This document shows, piece after piece, positions 36,393 to 51,089 of a DNA stretch of 64,000 nt. The notes beneath the pieces are model-generated. The model did no database searches, had not been told where the DNA came from, and saw only the letters and a list, made by a program, of their open reading frames with translations. This DNA comes from Cervus elaphus (lineage: Eukaryota; Chordata; Mammalia; Artiodactyla; Cervidae): the NCBI RefSeq assembly GCF_910594005.1, contig NC_057817.1, positions 30,171,001 to 30,235,000 of the forward strand, in the 5' to 3' direction. A program made the translations under genes and the position numbers. The stretch's first letter is position 1. Each line of letters starts with the position of its first letter.

Positions 36393-36935
36393 CATACTAT
36401 TTCCCTATCCATGTTTTCTCTGTCCTCTCAGGTGGGCACTTTTCCTTTCTCTTCATACCAGGAGTCTGGTACCATGCAACTCAGATTGCTTCCAGAACAG
36501 GAAGCAATTGTGTTAGGTTAACATGTGGGGACTGAAAGCCAGAGTGTGTGTATGGGGGTGGGATGGAGGAAAATGGAGAGGAACCACAGTATAATGGCCC
36601 TGAAAGGTGGGGAAGGAGAGGGTGCGTGGGGGAGAGAGGCATTTCCTTTTATCTTAATGTAACATCAACCAGCTGGTTCCTCTGTACTTACAGGTGAGGA
36701 AACTGAAGCTTGTGGAGGTTACCCTTCAAGTGACAGGAGTCAATCACACTGCCAGGATCTTTCCTCCCATGAGTTTTCTATTGCTCATTTCCTCACTCCC
36801 TTTCTTCCCTTGAAGGGGTCTGTGACAAGGAGTGTGGGAGAAGGAACAAAAAAACTTCAAGGAGCCAGGACCTTTCGGCTAGACTTCATAAAATTTTAAC
36901 AAGAAAACTTCCTCAGAGTAGAAGGGATATATCAC

Positions 36936-36965
36936 ATGCAAATCATATGCTAATCACATGCTAAT
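36936..36965 (+). promoter_or_regulatory. Triple POU-octamer array
   Basis: ATGCAAAT at 36936-36943, then ATGCTAAT at 36947-36954 and 36958-36965. They are spaced exactly 11 bp apart with near-identical spacers (CAT/CAC). The first is a perfect octamer. Confidence 0.55.
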
Positions 36966-39900
36966 CTAAAGTCTAGTCCTCAGAACTCTGACACACACCT
37001 GGTTGTAAGCCCTGGAGAAAATTCTTGGGAGACCCCTGGGTTCCAGGACAGAACAGGTGAGGATGAGATCCATTTTGCATCAGGTTATGGAGTTAGGGTT
37101 TATTTTACGATTGGAGAAGTGTCAAGTGGATACGTTGGGATTAGGGTCAGGGTTAGTAGAGAGTCAAGGGCAGAGGGTAAGGCAGAATTCAGACTGGGCT
37201 GTGCTTTTCAATAGGGGGCACCTAGGGGACTCAAAGCCTTTCTCCCCCTCTCCCCTCCTCCACTGCCCACTCTGTGCCCTGAAGCACATCTCTCTACCTA
37301 TTTCCCATTCCCAACCACATCACCTCCCTGGGCCTCCCAGTTCAGTTTGCCCAAGGAGCTCTGAGTAAATTGTTCCAGACCCAGCCTGGGCCCCAGCAGT
37401 TCCTCTTGAGCCCAGACACTTGGCTTCTGGCCCCAGGAGCACTAGCTGGCCTTGACCCTACCCAGGTCCCTCCTCAGCCGAATGTGACAGCTGCAGGGGA
37501 AGCAATAAGGACCTGGTGAGCTGGCAGCTTCATTCCAGAGCGTGGGGAAAGAGCAACAGAACATGAATAAATTCATGGAGCTGGCCCCTCGGCTCCTGTG
37601 AGCCAAGCCTGCTTCCCCCACCACACACACCCGCTGCCGCCTTGCAGCCCTGCTGGTCACCGAAGCTCACAGTCTGGGCTGGGGACAGGAGGAGAAGGCA
37701 AGCTCCAGAGAGAAGAGGGCTAGGACCTGGAAAGGGCTGAGGTGGAGGAGCTCAAAAAGAGGGCCTTGGTAAGTCGGAGAGAGGGGTGGGGAGCAGGGCT
37801 GAGCAGAGAGGGCCTTTAGTGAGTGGGTGGTGGGAGAAGGGGGAGGAGGAGGGAGAGGTGGAACGACCTGGGGTCGATGGGGCTTGAGGATCGGCCAGGG
37901 AGGCCAGTGTGAGCCCTGGCCTGCTCTCTCCTCTCTGATCCATCCATCATCCAGCCTGGGGGAGCAGATTTGGAATTAGACATGCACGGGGCGACATGGC
38001 CCTTAGCCCCCCGAGGAAGACAAATGGCGACAAAGACCTTGAATAAAATTTGTATTTATGGTTGGAGGAGGCCCCTCCCCCACTGACTGCCAATCCTTTC
38101 TCTCCCAACCCTTTCAAGCGCGTAGGGGGCCTCCCTCCAACAGGCCAAGCCTCAGCAACCTCTTTCTTCCTGCACCATTATGGGCTGGGAGGTGCAGAGA
38201 AGGGGTACAGGAAACAAGAGATGAAGGAATTACCTTCCACCCAATAATCATGCCCTGATGTACCCTGGACTCTCATTTTATGTATTGTACTTTTATACAT
38301 TACAGTAGTGGCTTATTCTAGTCTCCAAGAGATCCTTTGCAGCTTTCCACCTCCAGGGCCTCCAAATATCCCAGTTTGCCAGTCCTGGGACCCCTTCTTG
38401 AAGCTTCTGGCCCCCGGAGACCCTGTGAGCAGGAAATTTCCCCTCGAGGGGCCAGATCCTGAGGAAGGATGTTTCCTCTTGGCCACAGGAATGACCACTC
38501 ACCTCTCACAGGAGGGTGCCTAGCACTGAATCTGCATTATCTGTTCTATTACTTTGCATAGCCAATTTCAAATCCCTCCCCCAAACATTCATTATGTGAG
38601 GTCCAACTTCTCTGAGATTCCATCTGACCGCAGCCCTTTGAGGGAGGGGGAAGGGGCAGAGATCCTGGTGCTGGCCAAGGTCTAGGACAAGGGCAGCGGT
38701 GGGGCTGGACTGGGCCTGCAGGGCCTTCTGACTCTTTCTCCCCAGTAAACTCAACACTTCAGTCCTGAGATAGGAGAGATGACATTTGTGGGGTACCACA
38801 TTTAGGGACTAGGAGAAAGACAAATATAAAACCTCCCTTCCAACAGCCCTCACACATATACACACAAAGACAACACACGATCCACAATCCCACTCACCCA
38901 GGGACACACAAGGCCAGGGTCCCATGGACACGTCCACACTTGCCAGCACACTGTCGCAAGGCACAGGCCCGGAGCCTACCACACTGCTCCAAGAAGCGCC
39001 CCGCCTCCGCGTCTTCCCCACAGTTGATATGTCACATTGGAGTCCGAACACGGACCTGGGTGTCTCTCTGCAGAGCGCCATTTACATTTCTCTCTCGATC
39101 TGTCAACCTGTCTTGGCTCCCGTCTCTCTCTCTCCGTCTCTGTCTCCCCCTCTCCCCCTCTGGGGCTGTCAGTCTCTCTGCCAAGCTTTGTCTCTGTCTC
39201 TGCGTCTCTATTTGGCTTTCCGGCCCTTTGATTTCTCTGTAGCTCCTCTGCTTTCCTGTAGGTTTCCTGTCCCCAGGCTGGTCTGTTTGCTCACTCTGTT
39301 CCCTCGCTCTCTCGTTTGCTCTGCGCCCCTCAACCCTGGGGTCGAGGGTAGTAGAGGTGCCTGGAGATTTGCCTTTTCCAGTTCGGGCCAACACGTACCC
39401 GTTGAACCCTTGACCATATATTATTTGGTCATGGGCACTGAGTGGCAAATTTCTATTCTTTCCTAGTCCTTTTTGTTTGCTTGCGGGCTTTTTTTTTTTT
39501 TTTTTTGGTGGGGGTGGGGGGAGCCAGGGAGGGCTCATTTTTGCTCAGGAATCTACCTCTATCTTCTTATGTGTATCTCGACCGCTTTTTTATCCCATCG
39601 CTGTTTGTGGCCGCCTTCAGGCTCTGGGAATACCAAACTCAGGGTAGAGGGTGAAAGTAAGGATAGGGTGGGGGCAGTGAATCCCTGCAGAACTGGCTAA
39701 GAGCGGGTCAGGAACCGAGAGGCTGGGGGGACGCGGGACGGGGGCCGAGGCCTGCCCCGCCTCCACGCTTCCCTCTTTGGGCGCCAGGGGTCGCTCGGCG
39801 CCCCCCCAGGCCCCCCCCACCCCCCGGCCGCTTATAGCGGCTCCCGCCGCGCGCCGGCTCACACCACCCGCACTGCCGCCCAGGGAGGGAGGGGAGGAAG

Positions 39901-40569
39901 GTTAGGGACGCAGAGAGGGAGAGCGCTAGCAGGAGGAAGACGTGGGGCCAGGGCTCCAGCAGAGGGCTGGGGCCGCGGCTAGGGTAGAAAGGTGGGTCAG
40001 GGCTCTCCGAGAGCCAGAGCGCAAACCTGCAGAGGAGGTCGCGTCCGGTGGGCATCACCCGCAGCGCAGAGCCCGGGACGTCCAGAGCGCGGAGAGCAGT
40101 CCCAGCTCCGGCTAGAACGATCCGTCTGGGTAGCCGGGGACCTAGGCGCCGCCATCCTCGAGAAAGCAGCTGTCCGGAGAGCAGGCATCCTAGATCCGTA
40201 AGAAACCAGCCGTCCGAGAAGCCGCCGATTTCAGGCGCCCGGGAACGTTAGATTGAACGAGAGGGTAATAGAGGACCACGGACTCCGAACCGTCTGGAGC
40301 TGCCTCTGGTCCACGGGGGAACCTCCGCCTTGACGGAAGGTTTGGGGAACGGCACCGCTGAGGCGGGAGCCCGAAGGGGTAGGGGGGCCGGGCGCAGCCG
40401 TCGGGGGAGTCCCGACCCAAGCCCGAGCCCGGCCACCGCCTCCGGGGCCCGCGGGAAGCCCCAGGCCTCCGGCACCATTGCGCCCAAGAGCGAGGAGGAC
40501 CTGCTGGCCCTGGCCGCGTCGCGGCTGAGCCGCCGCAAGCGGGTGGCGGGCGCGGCCGTCGGGGTGGCC

Positions 40570-43314
<2,745 letters not shown>

Positions 43315-43940
43315 GCCGGCCCCCGTCCCTGGGCGCCCTCGCTCGCCCTTCGCCTCTGCTCCCCTCCCTACCACCTTCAGCTTGCCCCACCCAAGGCACC
43401 ACCCCATCCTGAGAGCCGGCGGTGGACGGATCCTCCTGCTCCCGGAGGTGGCCTTAATGGGCGGACTCGTAGTGCTATGGGGTGTAACTGCGTGGCTGGG
43501 GAGCTGAGCAAGCCCGTGGAGGAGCAGAGCGCCTCGGGAAGGGACCACCAGCATCCGTGCGCATGCCTGTGAAAGCTGGGGCAGCAGAGCGGCGCGGTCA
43601 CGGGTCACGGCCCCCTCTTCTGCCGGAAGCTAGTGAAGTTTCACTAGCTGTAGCATAGAGGCACGGAGAGCGAAAAACAGAAGGGAAACTCTGGCTTTGG
43701 GGAAGGGAGAACACATCTGGGTGGGAGGAGAGGAGACCGGGTAAGCGCTGGTCCTGTCATGACTTCTCTGCCATCTCCTCCTCCCTCATTTTCAGGCTTC
43801 AGGCTCTAGCTTTGGCAGTCTTCCTGTGAACTGGGGGAACCAGTTGGTTCTTTCCTAGCACTTAAAACTCATCCTGTACAGTCTCCATATCACTCCCATC
43901 TGGGTTAGGCCCTGGGGCTACAGCTGCTGCTGCCTCTTCC

Positions 43941-43946
43941 AATAAA
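43941..43946 (+). terminator. C1QL4: C1QL4 poly(A) signal
   Basis: AATAAA followed by a GT-rich region ('gttggagaatgtgggtg'), 627 bp after the stop codon. First canonical hexamer downstream of the coding sequence. Confidence 0.75.
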
Positions 43947-44587
43947 GTAAAGTTGGAGAATGTGGGTGCCTCTTAACTTGGTGCAGAGTAGGGGAAAGTG
44001 ACTGAACCCTTCCTCACTCCTCTCAAGGACCCCTACCCTATTACACTGTCAGAGGCAAAGGTTTAGTTATCCCTGCAAGGTCTGCCTCTGGGGGAGAAGA
44101 GGAGGGGAGTGGCCCAGGGTTTCTATTCGGATACAGCAAGGGTGTCAGTTTCAGGAGAGCTTTGAGGCCTTCTACTACAGGGAGACACCAACCAGTGACA
44201 CTAACAAGGGATGATCTCAGAGATATGGGTCTGGTGCTTCTGCTTTTTGCCAATGCCATGGGGGGGAAGAGTTCTAGGGAGCTCTATGCGACGAGTGAGT
44301 TGCTGATGGCTCCTGGGAGTGGCCAAGATTTCAAGGAGGGAGAAAAGCAGGTCCCCAAAGTCCTACATTCACCTCCCACCCCCCAACAGATTCACTCTTA
44401 GAGCCTGCTGGGAGTGGGCAGGGGTGGGGTGACCTGGTCAGTTCCTAGGTGAGGGAGGCTGGGGGAGGGGGAGAACCCAAGGCTGACCTCTAAGTTGGAG
44501 AACACTGCCACCAAGTGGACAAGAGCAACATAGCAGTAGCTGGCCTAGGCAGGACCACAGGAAAAGACACTTGGACACTTTAGAAAC

Positions 44588-44593
44588 TTTATT
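44588..44593 (-). terminator. TROAP: TROAP poly(A) signal
   Basis: AATAAA on minus, 100 bp downstream of the TROAP stop. It faces the C1QL4 poly(A) site in a tail-to-tail arrangement. Confidence 0.75.
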
Positions 44594-44692
44594 GAAGGAC
44601 AAAAGGGTGTCAGTTCCAATCCACGGTGTGGAAAATAAATAAGGTTAAAAGGAAGGAGCAAGACAGGACAGGAGTGAGTGGATGCGGATGCC

Positions 44693-47600
44693 TCATGACG
44701 GAGAATCCTGTGGGGCAGCAGAACCAACTGGAATAAAACACTAGGGAGAGAGAAGACTTCGTCACAGCCCAGCCATTCTTGAACTGTAGCCAGCTCTTCC
44801 CACTGTAAAGAAGCCGAGGTCCGCCCCCTGCCCCCTTCCCACAGGCCTCTGTGCAGGTACAGCTGGCTGTGGACCGAAGGCTCACCAGGGCATCCTGCCA
44901 TTCCAGCATCATGGCCACGGGGTTGGTGCAGACCCTGGTGAGGCCTGAGGGAGGGGCTCGGCTGGTGTAGAAGGCACACTCATCATCCAGGCAGGCCTCG
45001 TGGAAGCCGTGGATGGCGGTCAGACATGCTTTGAGGCGCTGCCTCAGGGCCATGGTCCGAGGGGCCGGATGGCTGGGACCTGAGGGCCAAGGGCCATGGA
45101 GAGTTCAGGGTGGACTCTGAAGTCCAAGACTTCCAACACAGACTGCCCTTTCTCACCCTACACCAGGGCCAAGCCAATTAGGAGTACAGGGCTGAAGGTG
45201 CTATACCACCCACCCGCCCACCCCAGTGGGAGAGCCAGGCTGGGGCAAGGTAGGTAGGGGAAAGAAAGCATGGGATCATCTGGTGCAGGGTAGGCCCCGC
45301 TCCCAGCAAGAGATGAGAACCTCCTTTGTTCACAACCCCACCCAAGCAACTTCTTACCTGTCGGGCCTGGTGAGAGCTTCAGAGACTGGAGTGAGCGGAT
45401 ACGGGGGCTGGCACAAAGTGGGCGCTGGGAGGAGAAGGTCAGGCTGGTGGTCGCTGGAGCCCACTGACTGGTGCGGGGCTGTGAGCTGGACTCTGGATTT
45501 CTGAGTTCCAGGGAGCAGGCTTCTGATACCCCCGGATCTACGGTAGTGGAGGGCTCTGGGAGTCCTACCTGCCCCTGGGGGCAGGCCTGAAGGGGTCCAG
45601 GTTCTACTGGAGGGCTGGGCTCTGATGCCTCAGGCTGCTCTTGGGTGGAGGGCTCTGGTTTCTCAGGCCTCCTCCCAAGGCAGGACTCTGGGGGGCCTGG
45701 CTCAGCTGGAGGGCAGGGTGGGGCAACCTCAGGCTTTGCTCCAGGGCAGGGCTCTGGCTCCCCACACTCCTCTGGAAAGTAGGGTTTTGGCAGCTCAGGG
45801 TGCTGTAACAGTCCAGGAAGGTGAAAAGCCTCAGGTACTTTTTCAGGAGCATTCAGAGTTCTAGAAATCTCAGCCAGCAGGGGCTGAAGTTCCACCATAT
45901 CCAGAGAGGAGCTTCCATTAAGGGGGGCACACTTGCCCTCTGCCAACCCCTCCACTTCCTGCCGCAAAAGCTGCTGCAGGATACTGATGCGCTGTGGGTA
46001 GGAGAGAGCATGATGTCAACAGCACGTCTTGTACCCATACTGTCCTGTTCCCATGCCCCGCCCCAATGCCTATTTCTCAGTCCCAACCCTGTCAATGCTC
46101 ATCAGCCATTGAAGCTGTTACCCACACCAGCCCACCTGCATCTTCAGCTCCTGGAAGTTGGGGGTTCTACTGGGGTGGGGTCCATAAGGAGTCGACACAG
46201 GTGGCTTCCCAGGCCCCTCCTGCAACCTTATACCACTCTCCTGGTCAAATAACCGTACTGCAATCTGCTCCTGCCACATGGGAGGAGAGGGGGCCACATG
46301 AGGAAGCAAGGTTGGGGTAAGAAGAAGACTAGTTTGAGTCCCACCCTCATGAGGAAGGGATCAGGTCCTTAACTGAGTGTCCCCAGACTTGGATTAGAAA
46401 GGGCAACAGAGAAGCAGGGAGAGTTGGAGGGTTAGACAGCTTTTTCATAAGAGCCCACCTGCCTCAAAAATGCTGGGCCTGAGATCAACAGGACAGAATG
46501 AGGTATCTCAGGATGGGGAAGTTCAGATACTTACCCAGGGCAGGGCAGACTCTTCAGGGCAAGGTTGAGGGGAGAGGCCACTCAACCCTCGGGCCTGGGT
46601 CAGAAGTGAGATGCCATGACTCTCCCTGTACCCATCCATCATCCTCTTCCTCCCCCAGTCCTGGCCTAGGCCTGTGACCACCCCCGCCCTCTTACCTGCT
46701 GAACTCTGGAGGCTGATGGGAGTGGTGTGAACTGGGTTTTGGGGCGGGTGGCGAGACGCCGCAACACTGAATATGAGATCTGGGGAGAGATGGGGGTGGC
46801 TAAGCAGGGACAGATCGAGACCAGCAGGGATCCCAGCCAGACTGTTCTGCCCTTGCCCAGCCCCCAGTAGCTGCAGATACAAACTGGAGCTGAGGGGCCA
46901 GGGGATGGTACACGCTGAGCCCGTCCAAAGGGTGATGGCCGGGTGATGGCAGGTGGCACTGCTTGGCCAGGGGAGGGCATCAGGCAGGAGTCACAGCCGT
47001 CCTGTGGAGAAGAACCGGGCAGAAGAGTGATCCCTCCCACTTGGCACTGCTCTGTCCTGTTCTCACTTCAGCAACCAGTGAGATTCTTTAAGAGCTAATC
47101 AAATCATGTCCCTCCCTTGGTCATCCCCCTCCCCATGGCTTTCCACTCATTCCAAGTCATAACCAAGGTCTTATGCTGGTTTATAAATCCTTACCCAACC
47201 TGATCCTGTCATTGCTCTAACCCCTCACTTCCTCTCCTTCTTATTCTGCTTTAGTCTTGCTTTTCTGCTGATCCTTAAGCATAACAGGTAGACCCCCTGT
47301 GTATATCTGAAGTTCTCATGTCCTGGAACATTCTTCCCCCAGATATCTGTGGGGCTCACTCCCTCAAATCTTTCTACTCTTCACGTAGCCACACCTCAGT
47401 GATACTCGCTTGACCCCTGAAACTGCAATACCACCCACTCCCTCCAGTCTTCTTCCCTTATAGTACCTTGGGGGCTTCCCTGGTGGCTGAGACAGTAAAA
47501 AAATCTGCCTGCAATGCAGGAGACCCAGGTTCGATCCCTGGTTTGGGAAGATCCCCTGGAGAAGGGCATGGCTACCTACTCCAGTATTCTTGCCTGGAAA

Positions 47601-50600
47601 ATTCAATGGACAGAGGAGCCTGGCAGGTTGTAGTCCATGGAATTGCAAACAGTTGGACACGACTGAGCAACTAACAATTTAGTACCTTACCTTTTTTTTA
47701 ACAGATAACTTATAACCATCTGACATACTATATATTTTACATGAGTGTTTATTTTCTGTCTCCCCTTCTAGAATGTGAACTTATTTCCTATTGTATATCC
47801 AGAACCTAGAACAGTGCTTGGCACACAGTAGCTGGTCAATAAACCCTTGTGTGTGGAGGAAATGAATGAGCTGTCAGATCTGTCTCACTCTCAGCACTGA
47901 CCTGATGGTGACATAAATATGACTGTGACCTCTGGAGGCCTCCAGGGGCCAGTGCCACTCTGGAGAGGGCTTGGGTCCATCTAGGACAAACCAGGACCCA
48001 ATAAACATGCTGAGATCCAAGCGGGGACTGCTTGGCTCTACCCACAATCCTCACTGCTGCTGGGGAATCCCTCATGCACATCCTCTGCCCCTTCACCCAT
48101 CCCAGGAGGATCCCATCTCACCCTGGTGTGGGTTTTATCTCGGGTTTCTTTTAATGGTACCCGCTGGGCCAGGCCGAGGGGGCCGCCTCCTCCTTCATCT
48201 GACTGAGTGACAACTTCAGGTTCTCCTTCAGGCAGAGAGGAAGCTAGGAGGAGACAGGAAATTTGCTGTAGTGTCTGAAACACACATCAAAGTCTGGCAC
48301 ATGGCTTTGCAACCTCCGGAAAGGGTATGCCAGTTTGACAGCCACCATTGTACCATCAAGGTTGGGGACCCATCCAGTACCCCTTTGAACCCAGCACTAT
48401 CTCAGTAGTCACTCATTAATCTGAATACCCTGAGTGGGCTAGGGGTGTGGTGATGGCTCTGAGGAGCTGACGATAGGACAGTGAGTGGAAGGTATATCTT
48501 GCAGGAAGTGGCAGAGAGAGGATAGAAATGGGGACCACCTCCTCTGACACAAGTGCAACCGGGCAAACCTCTGGCCTATGGAGAAGGTCTCTTCCTCTCT
48601 GTCTCCTCCTGATCTGCGTTCCCGCCACAGCCCTCCTGAGCTTTCTCTCGGTTTGCTCCCTACATGCAGGCTCCCAGCTGACGTTCTCTCCCCGTGGCCA
48701 GACACACTCACCAGGCTGCACAGGCTGCTCCAGAAGGGATCCCAAGGCCTGGCTCACTGAAGTCCTGAGGACAACAAGGACAGTAGCAAGCAGTCACTGA
48801 GTACCAGATATGAGCTGGGCACTGTGCTAAGTGCTTTACAAACATCATCTAATTCTCACAACAACTTCAAATGATGATACAAACATTGTCCTCATTTGAC
48901 AGATTAAAGAAACTGAAGCTTGGCAGGTAAGGCAAGCTTGAACAACTCATAAGTCCTGAGAGTCAGGAATCAAACCCAAACCTCATTTGTTCCCACAGTC
49001 TATGCTCTAGCCACTACACAAGGGATGGCACCTCTCATTTCTTTCCCGTTCCACCCCTCACAACCTGAAGAAACAGATGCCATATTGAGGCTGGACTACA
49101 AAGGCCTGAACTTCATTGCAAGGGTTCACCCTGGGCATTCACAGATTTTCCCCCCGCCCCCAGGCTGGTGGGAAGTCCTAAAGTTACCAGAGGGCTCTGC
49201 CCTGAGGGACCCCTGTATCAGACACTGAATCATTCTTTTCCAAATGACCCCCTCCTTACTTGCTGCTGCCACTGGTCTCTCTTCTTAGTTCCTGCAAACA
49301 GGGAGGAGCGGAGGGGTGAGAGGAAGATCCTAAAGGTGGAATCTGAGCCACACCGGAGCAAGAGAAAAAGTAGAGTCAGAAGCAGGCTCCAAACCTTCAG
49401 GTTTCACAACCAAGCCCATCAGCCTCCATACAACACCTCTGCTCACCAGGAGGTACCTTCCATCCCAAGGCCGAGCTGTGTCCTTAGAAGGAGTTCCCAG
49501 AAGCACCTAGTATCAGCCCCTCAAGAACACTCACCAGAGCCTCCAGCCTCTGGGGACACAAGGTTCGACCTCTAGGCCCTGGTCCCTCCAGCCTTGAGAA
49601 GCAGGAAGCCCTGACAGGGTCCAGTCGATGGGTAGGGGTTCTGGGGGCCAAATATGCAGAGGCCCGGGCATCCTAGGACCCCAATAGAGACTCTCAGTAC
49701 AGGCTCGGGATTCCCTCCTCAGCCTACCCCAGCCTGATCTCCTCCTATCCCGGCTCATTACCTGACCCCTCCGGATGGTGCCTCCCTGGCTCCCTCGAAC
49801 CAGTACTCTCTGAGCCAGACTGGGCTGGCGCCCCAGGCGACAGCTCTTCACCCCCTCACCTGACAGGATGGTGGCCAGGGCTGCAGGGTCAGCCACAAAC
49901 TCTATGGTCCCTGGACCCTCTGCAAGGGAAGAAGAGAAGGAGAGAAGGGATAGGAAGGAGGGGAGGCTGAGGGGCTGGGGAGCCTAGCATTGTCACCTTG
50001 AGGTGCAAGAGTGAGCCAAAGAGACTCATATAACTGAACTCAGCTCAACAAACATTCATAGGACTTTAATCTGCATAAGACACTATTCTAGACACCGCCA
50101 CCCAGAGATGAATACGACAAAGCCCCCATCCCTAGGAAGCTATCATCAAACCATAGAGAGGTAACAGATTCAAGTCAAAGTATGGACATATTATAAAAGA
50201 ACTGCAGGGAATTCCCAGGCGGTACATTGGTTAGGACTCAGCGCTTTCACTGCCTTGGCCCAGGTTCAATCCTTGGTCCAGAAACCAAGATCCCATAAGC
50301 TGCATCTAATAAATGAATGAATGAGTGGATAAATGAATGAATAAATAAACAAGTAAATAAAGTTCAGCAAATAATTAGAACAAAGAACAATTGATAGTGA
50401 CTAGGGGAGCAGGAAAAGGCTTTAGAAGAAATGACACACTGTTGAAGAAAAGAAAGGGCCTCTAAAAGCAAAGAGCTTTCTAGGAGCAGGGACTAGGAAT
50501 TACAGTAAGCAGGAGAGGCAGGACTACCAAGCCTCCAAACCCCAATGCACCAACCCATTCTCCCACCCAGTTCTACAGCCTCCAATAGATACCTGTCTGG

Positions 50601-51016
50601 GGAGGTGGCCTAGGGCCCACATTTTGACCCCCATGGCTAGGCCTGAGCTCCTCCAAGGGGTTCCGGAGCTGAGGGCTCCCCACCAATTTCTCAGATTGCT
50701 CTGTCTGACATGTGGCTTTCAGCCTGGGGCCTGCTGAGTCTGCGAGAGGGCGCTGAATACTGAGCTTCTGCCCCAATCTCTAGGGTAAGGGAGAAAAAAA
50801 GCTGAGCTCTGCGTTGGGGTGCATTGCTGCTTCCTTGTAGCTACTGTCTTCACTCCCCCAGGCTCCTCTTACCCTTGGATCTTGGTTCTCCTGGTCCACG
50901 GCGCTGGGTTTGACTGTGGGGAGAGGTGGGCGTCTCTGAGAGCGAACGGGAATCTTGCTAGGAGTGGGAGATACACCCCGGAGGAGAGGATCCTTCCTGG
51001 CTTGGAAGGTGGTCAT
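44693..51016 (-). CDS. TROAP: Trophinin-associated protein, tastin (TROAP)
   Basis: Fourteen coding exons: 51016-50873, 50779-50593, 49919-49762, 49672-49535, 49291-49260, 48764-48712, 48243-48122, 47001-46885, 46779-46696, 46594-46535, 46270-46136, 45991-45358, 45079-44886, 44740-44693. Phases agree throughout and give 701 residues without a stop; the human protein has 778. The N-terminus reads MTTFQARKDPLLRG with SKIPVR and DQENQDPR. A low-complexity Pro/Ser/Arg middle follows, then a Cys/Pro-rich repeat region (about residues 470-590). The conserved C-terminus has LDDECAFYTSRAPPSG and CFIPVGSAAPQ. Tastin is a cytoplasmic, microtubule- and spindle-associated protein needed for bipolar spindle integrity, first described as a trophinin partner. 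Exon 9 has a weak donor and its 105-nt intron is open in frame. An extra human segment between exons 4 and 5 (listed order) is degraded here. Confidence 0.93.
45358..45991 (-). CDS. TROAP: TROAP large exon with Cys/Pro-rich repeats
   Basis: 634 bp, entered in phase 0 and left in phase 1. It starts RISILQQLLRQEVEGL (a short amphipathic helix), then SSLDMVELQPLLAEISRTLN, followed by degenerate Pro/Glu/Cys repeats (PEPCP, PPESC, GPLQAC, VSEAC types). Human tastin has more regular 33-residue repeat units here; this copy looks shorter and less regular. Confidence 0.9.
46885..47001 (-). CDS. TROAP: TROAP exon with weak donor
   Basis: 39 codons ending GPSAP at CCA|GTTTGT. The next exon begins ISYSVLRR at 46779. 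The intervening 105 nt contain no stop in this frame. Confidence 0.85.
47060..47870 (+). repeat. L2 LINE 3' end, interrupted by Bov-tA
   Basis: 'ttggtcatccccctccccat', then after the SINE 'gtgcttggcacacagtagct' and 'aaatgaatgag' at the end. This is the typical L2 3' end. It lies in a TROAP intron, antisense to the gene. Confidence 0.75.
47472..47682 (+). mobile_element. Bov-tA SINE
   Basis: Near-consensus full-length copy inside the L2. The 'tagtacctt' word is present on both sides (47461-47469 and 47681-47689), consistent with target-site duplication. Confidence 0.9.
48788..49018 (+). repeat. MIR SINE, nearly complete
   Basis: 'gggcactgtgctaagtgctt' through 'actctagccac'-type end. One of the best preserved MIRs in the window; in a TROAP intron. 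Confidence 0.9.
50208..50352 (+). mobile_element. CHR-type SINE
   Basis: 'ggaattcccaggcggtacat', 'ccaggttcaatccttggtcc' and an (AATGA/ATAA)n tail to about 50352. Confidence 0.78.
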
Positions 51017-51089
51017 GAGGACTACAACGAAAAGGAGAAAAAAGCATCAGGAATCAAAGGTCAGCCAGTTCGAGGTTTCGGTGCTGACA

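Larger units (their letters stand above)
35951..39700. other. Intergenic region upstream of C1QL4
   Basis: Mostly single-copy. It contains an antisense MIR at 36262-36392 ('tcctcatctgtaaaatgg'), the octamer array at 36936-36965, an isolated poly(A)-signal context at 38042 and a T18-20 run at 39487-39506. No exon recognised. Confidence 0.45.

Noticed and set aside
37100..37160. Telomere-like ttaggg words
   Set aside because: Only a few scattered copies (gttagggtttat, ggattagggtcagggttag), not an interstitial telomere array.
38924..39538. 180- and 168-codon overlapping frames upstream of C1QL4
   Set aside because: Built on CTCTGTCTC-type low-complexity sequence and open on both strands; no domain.
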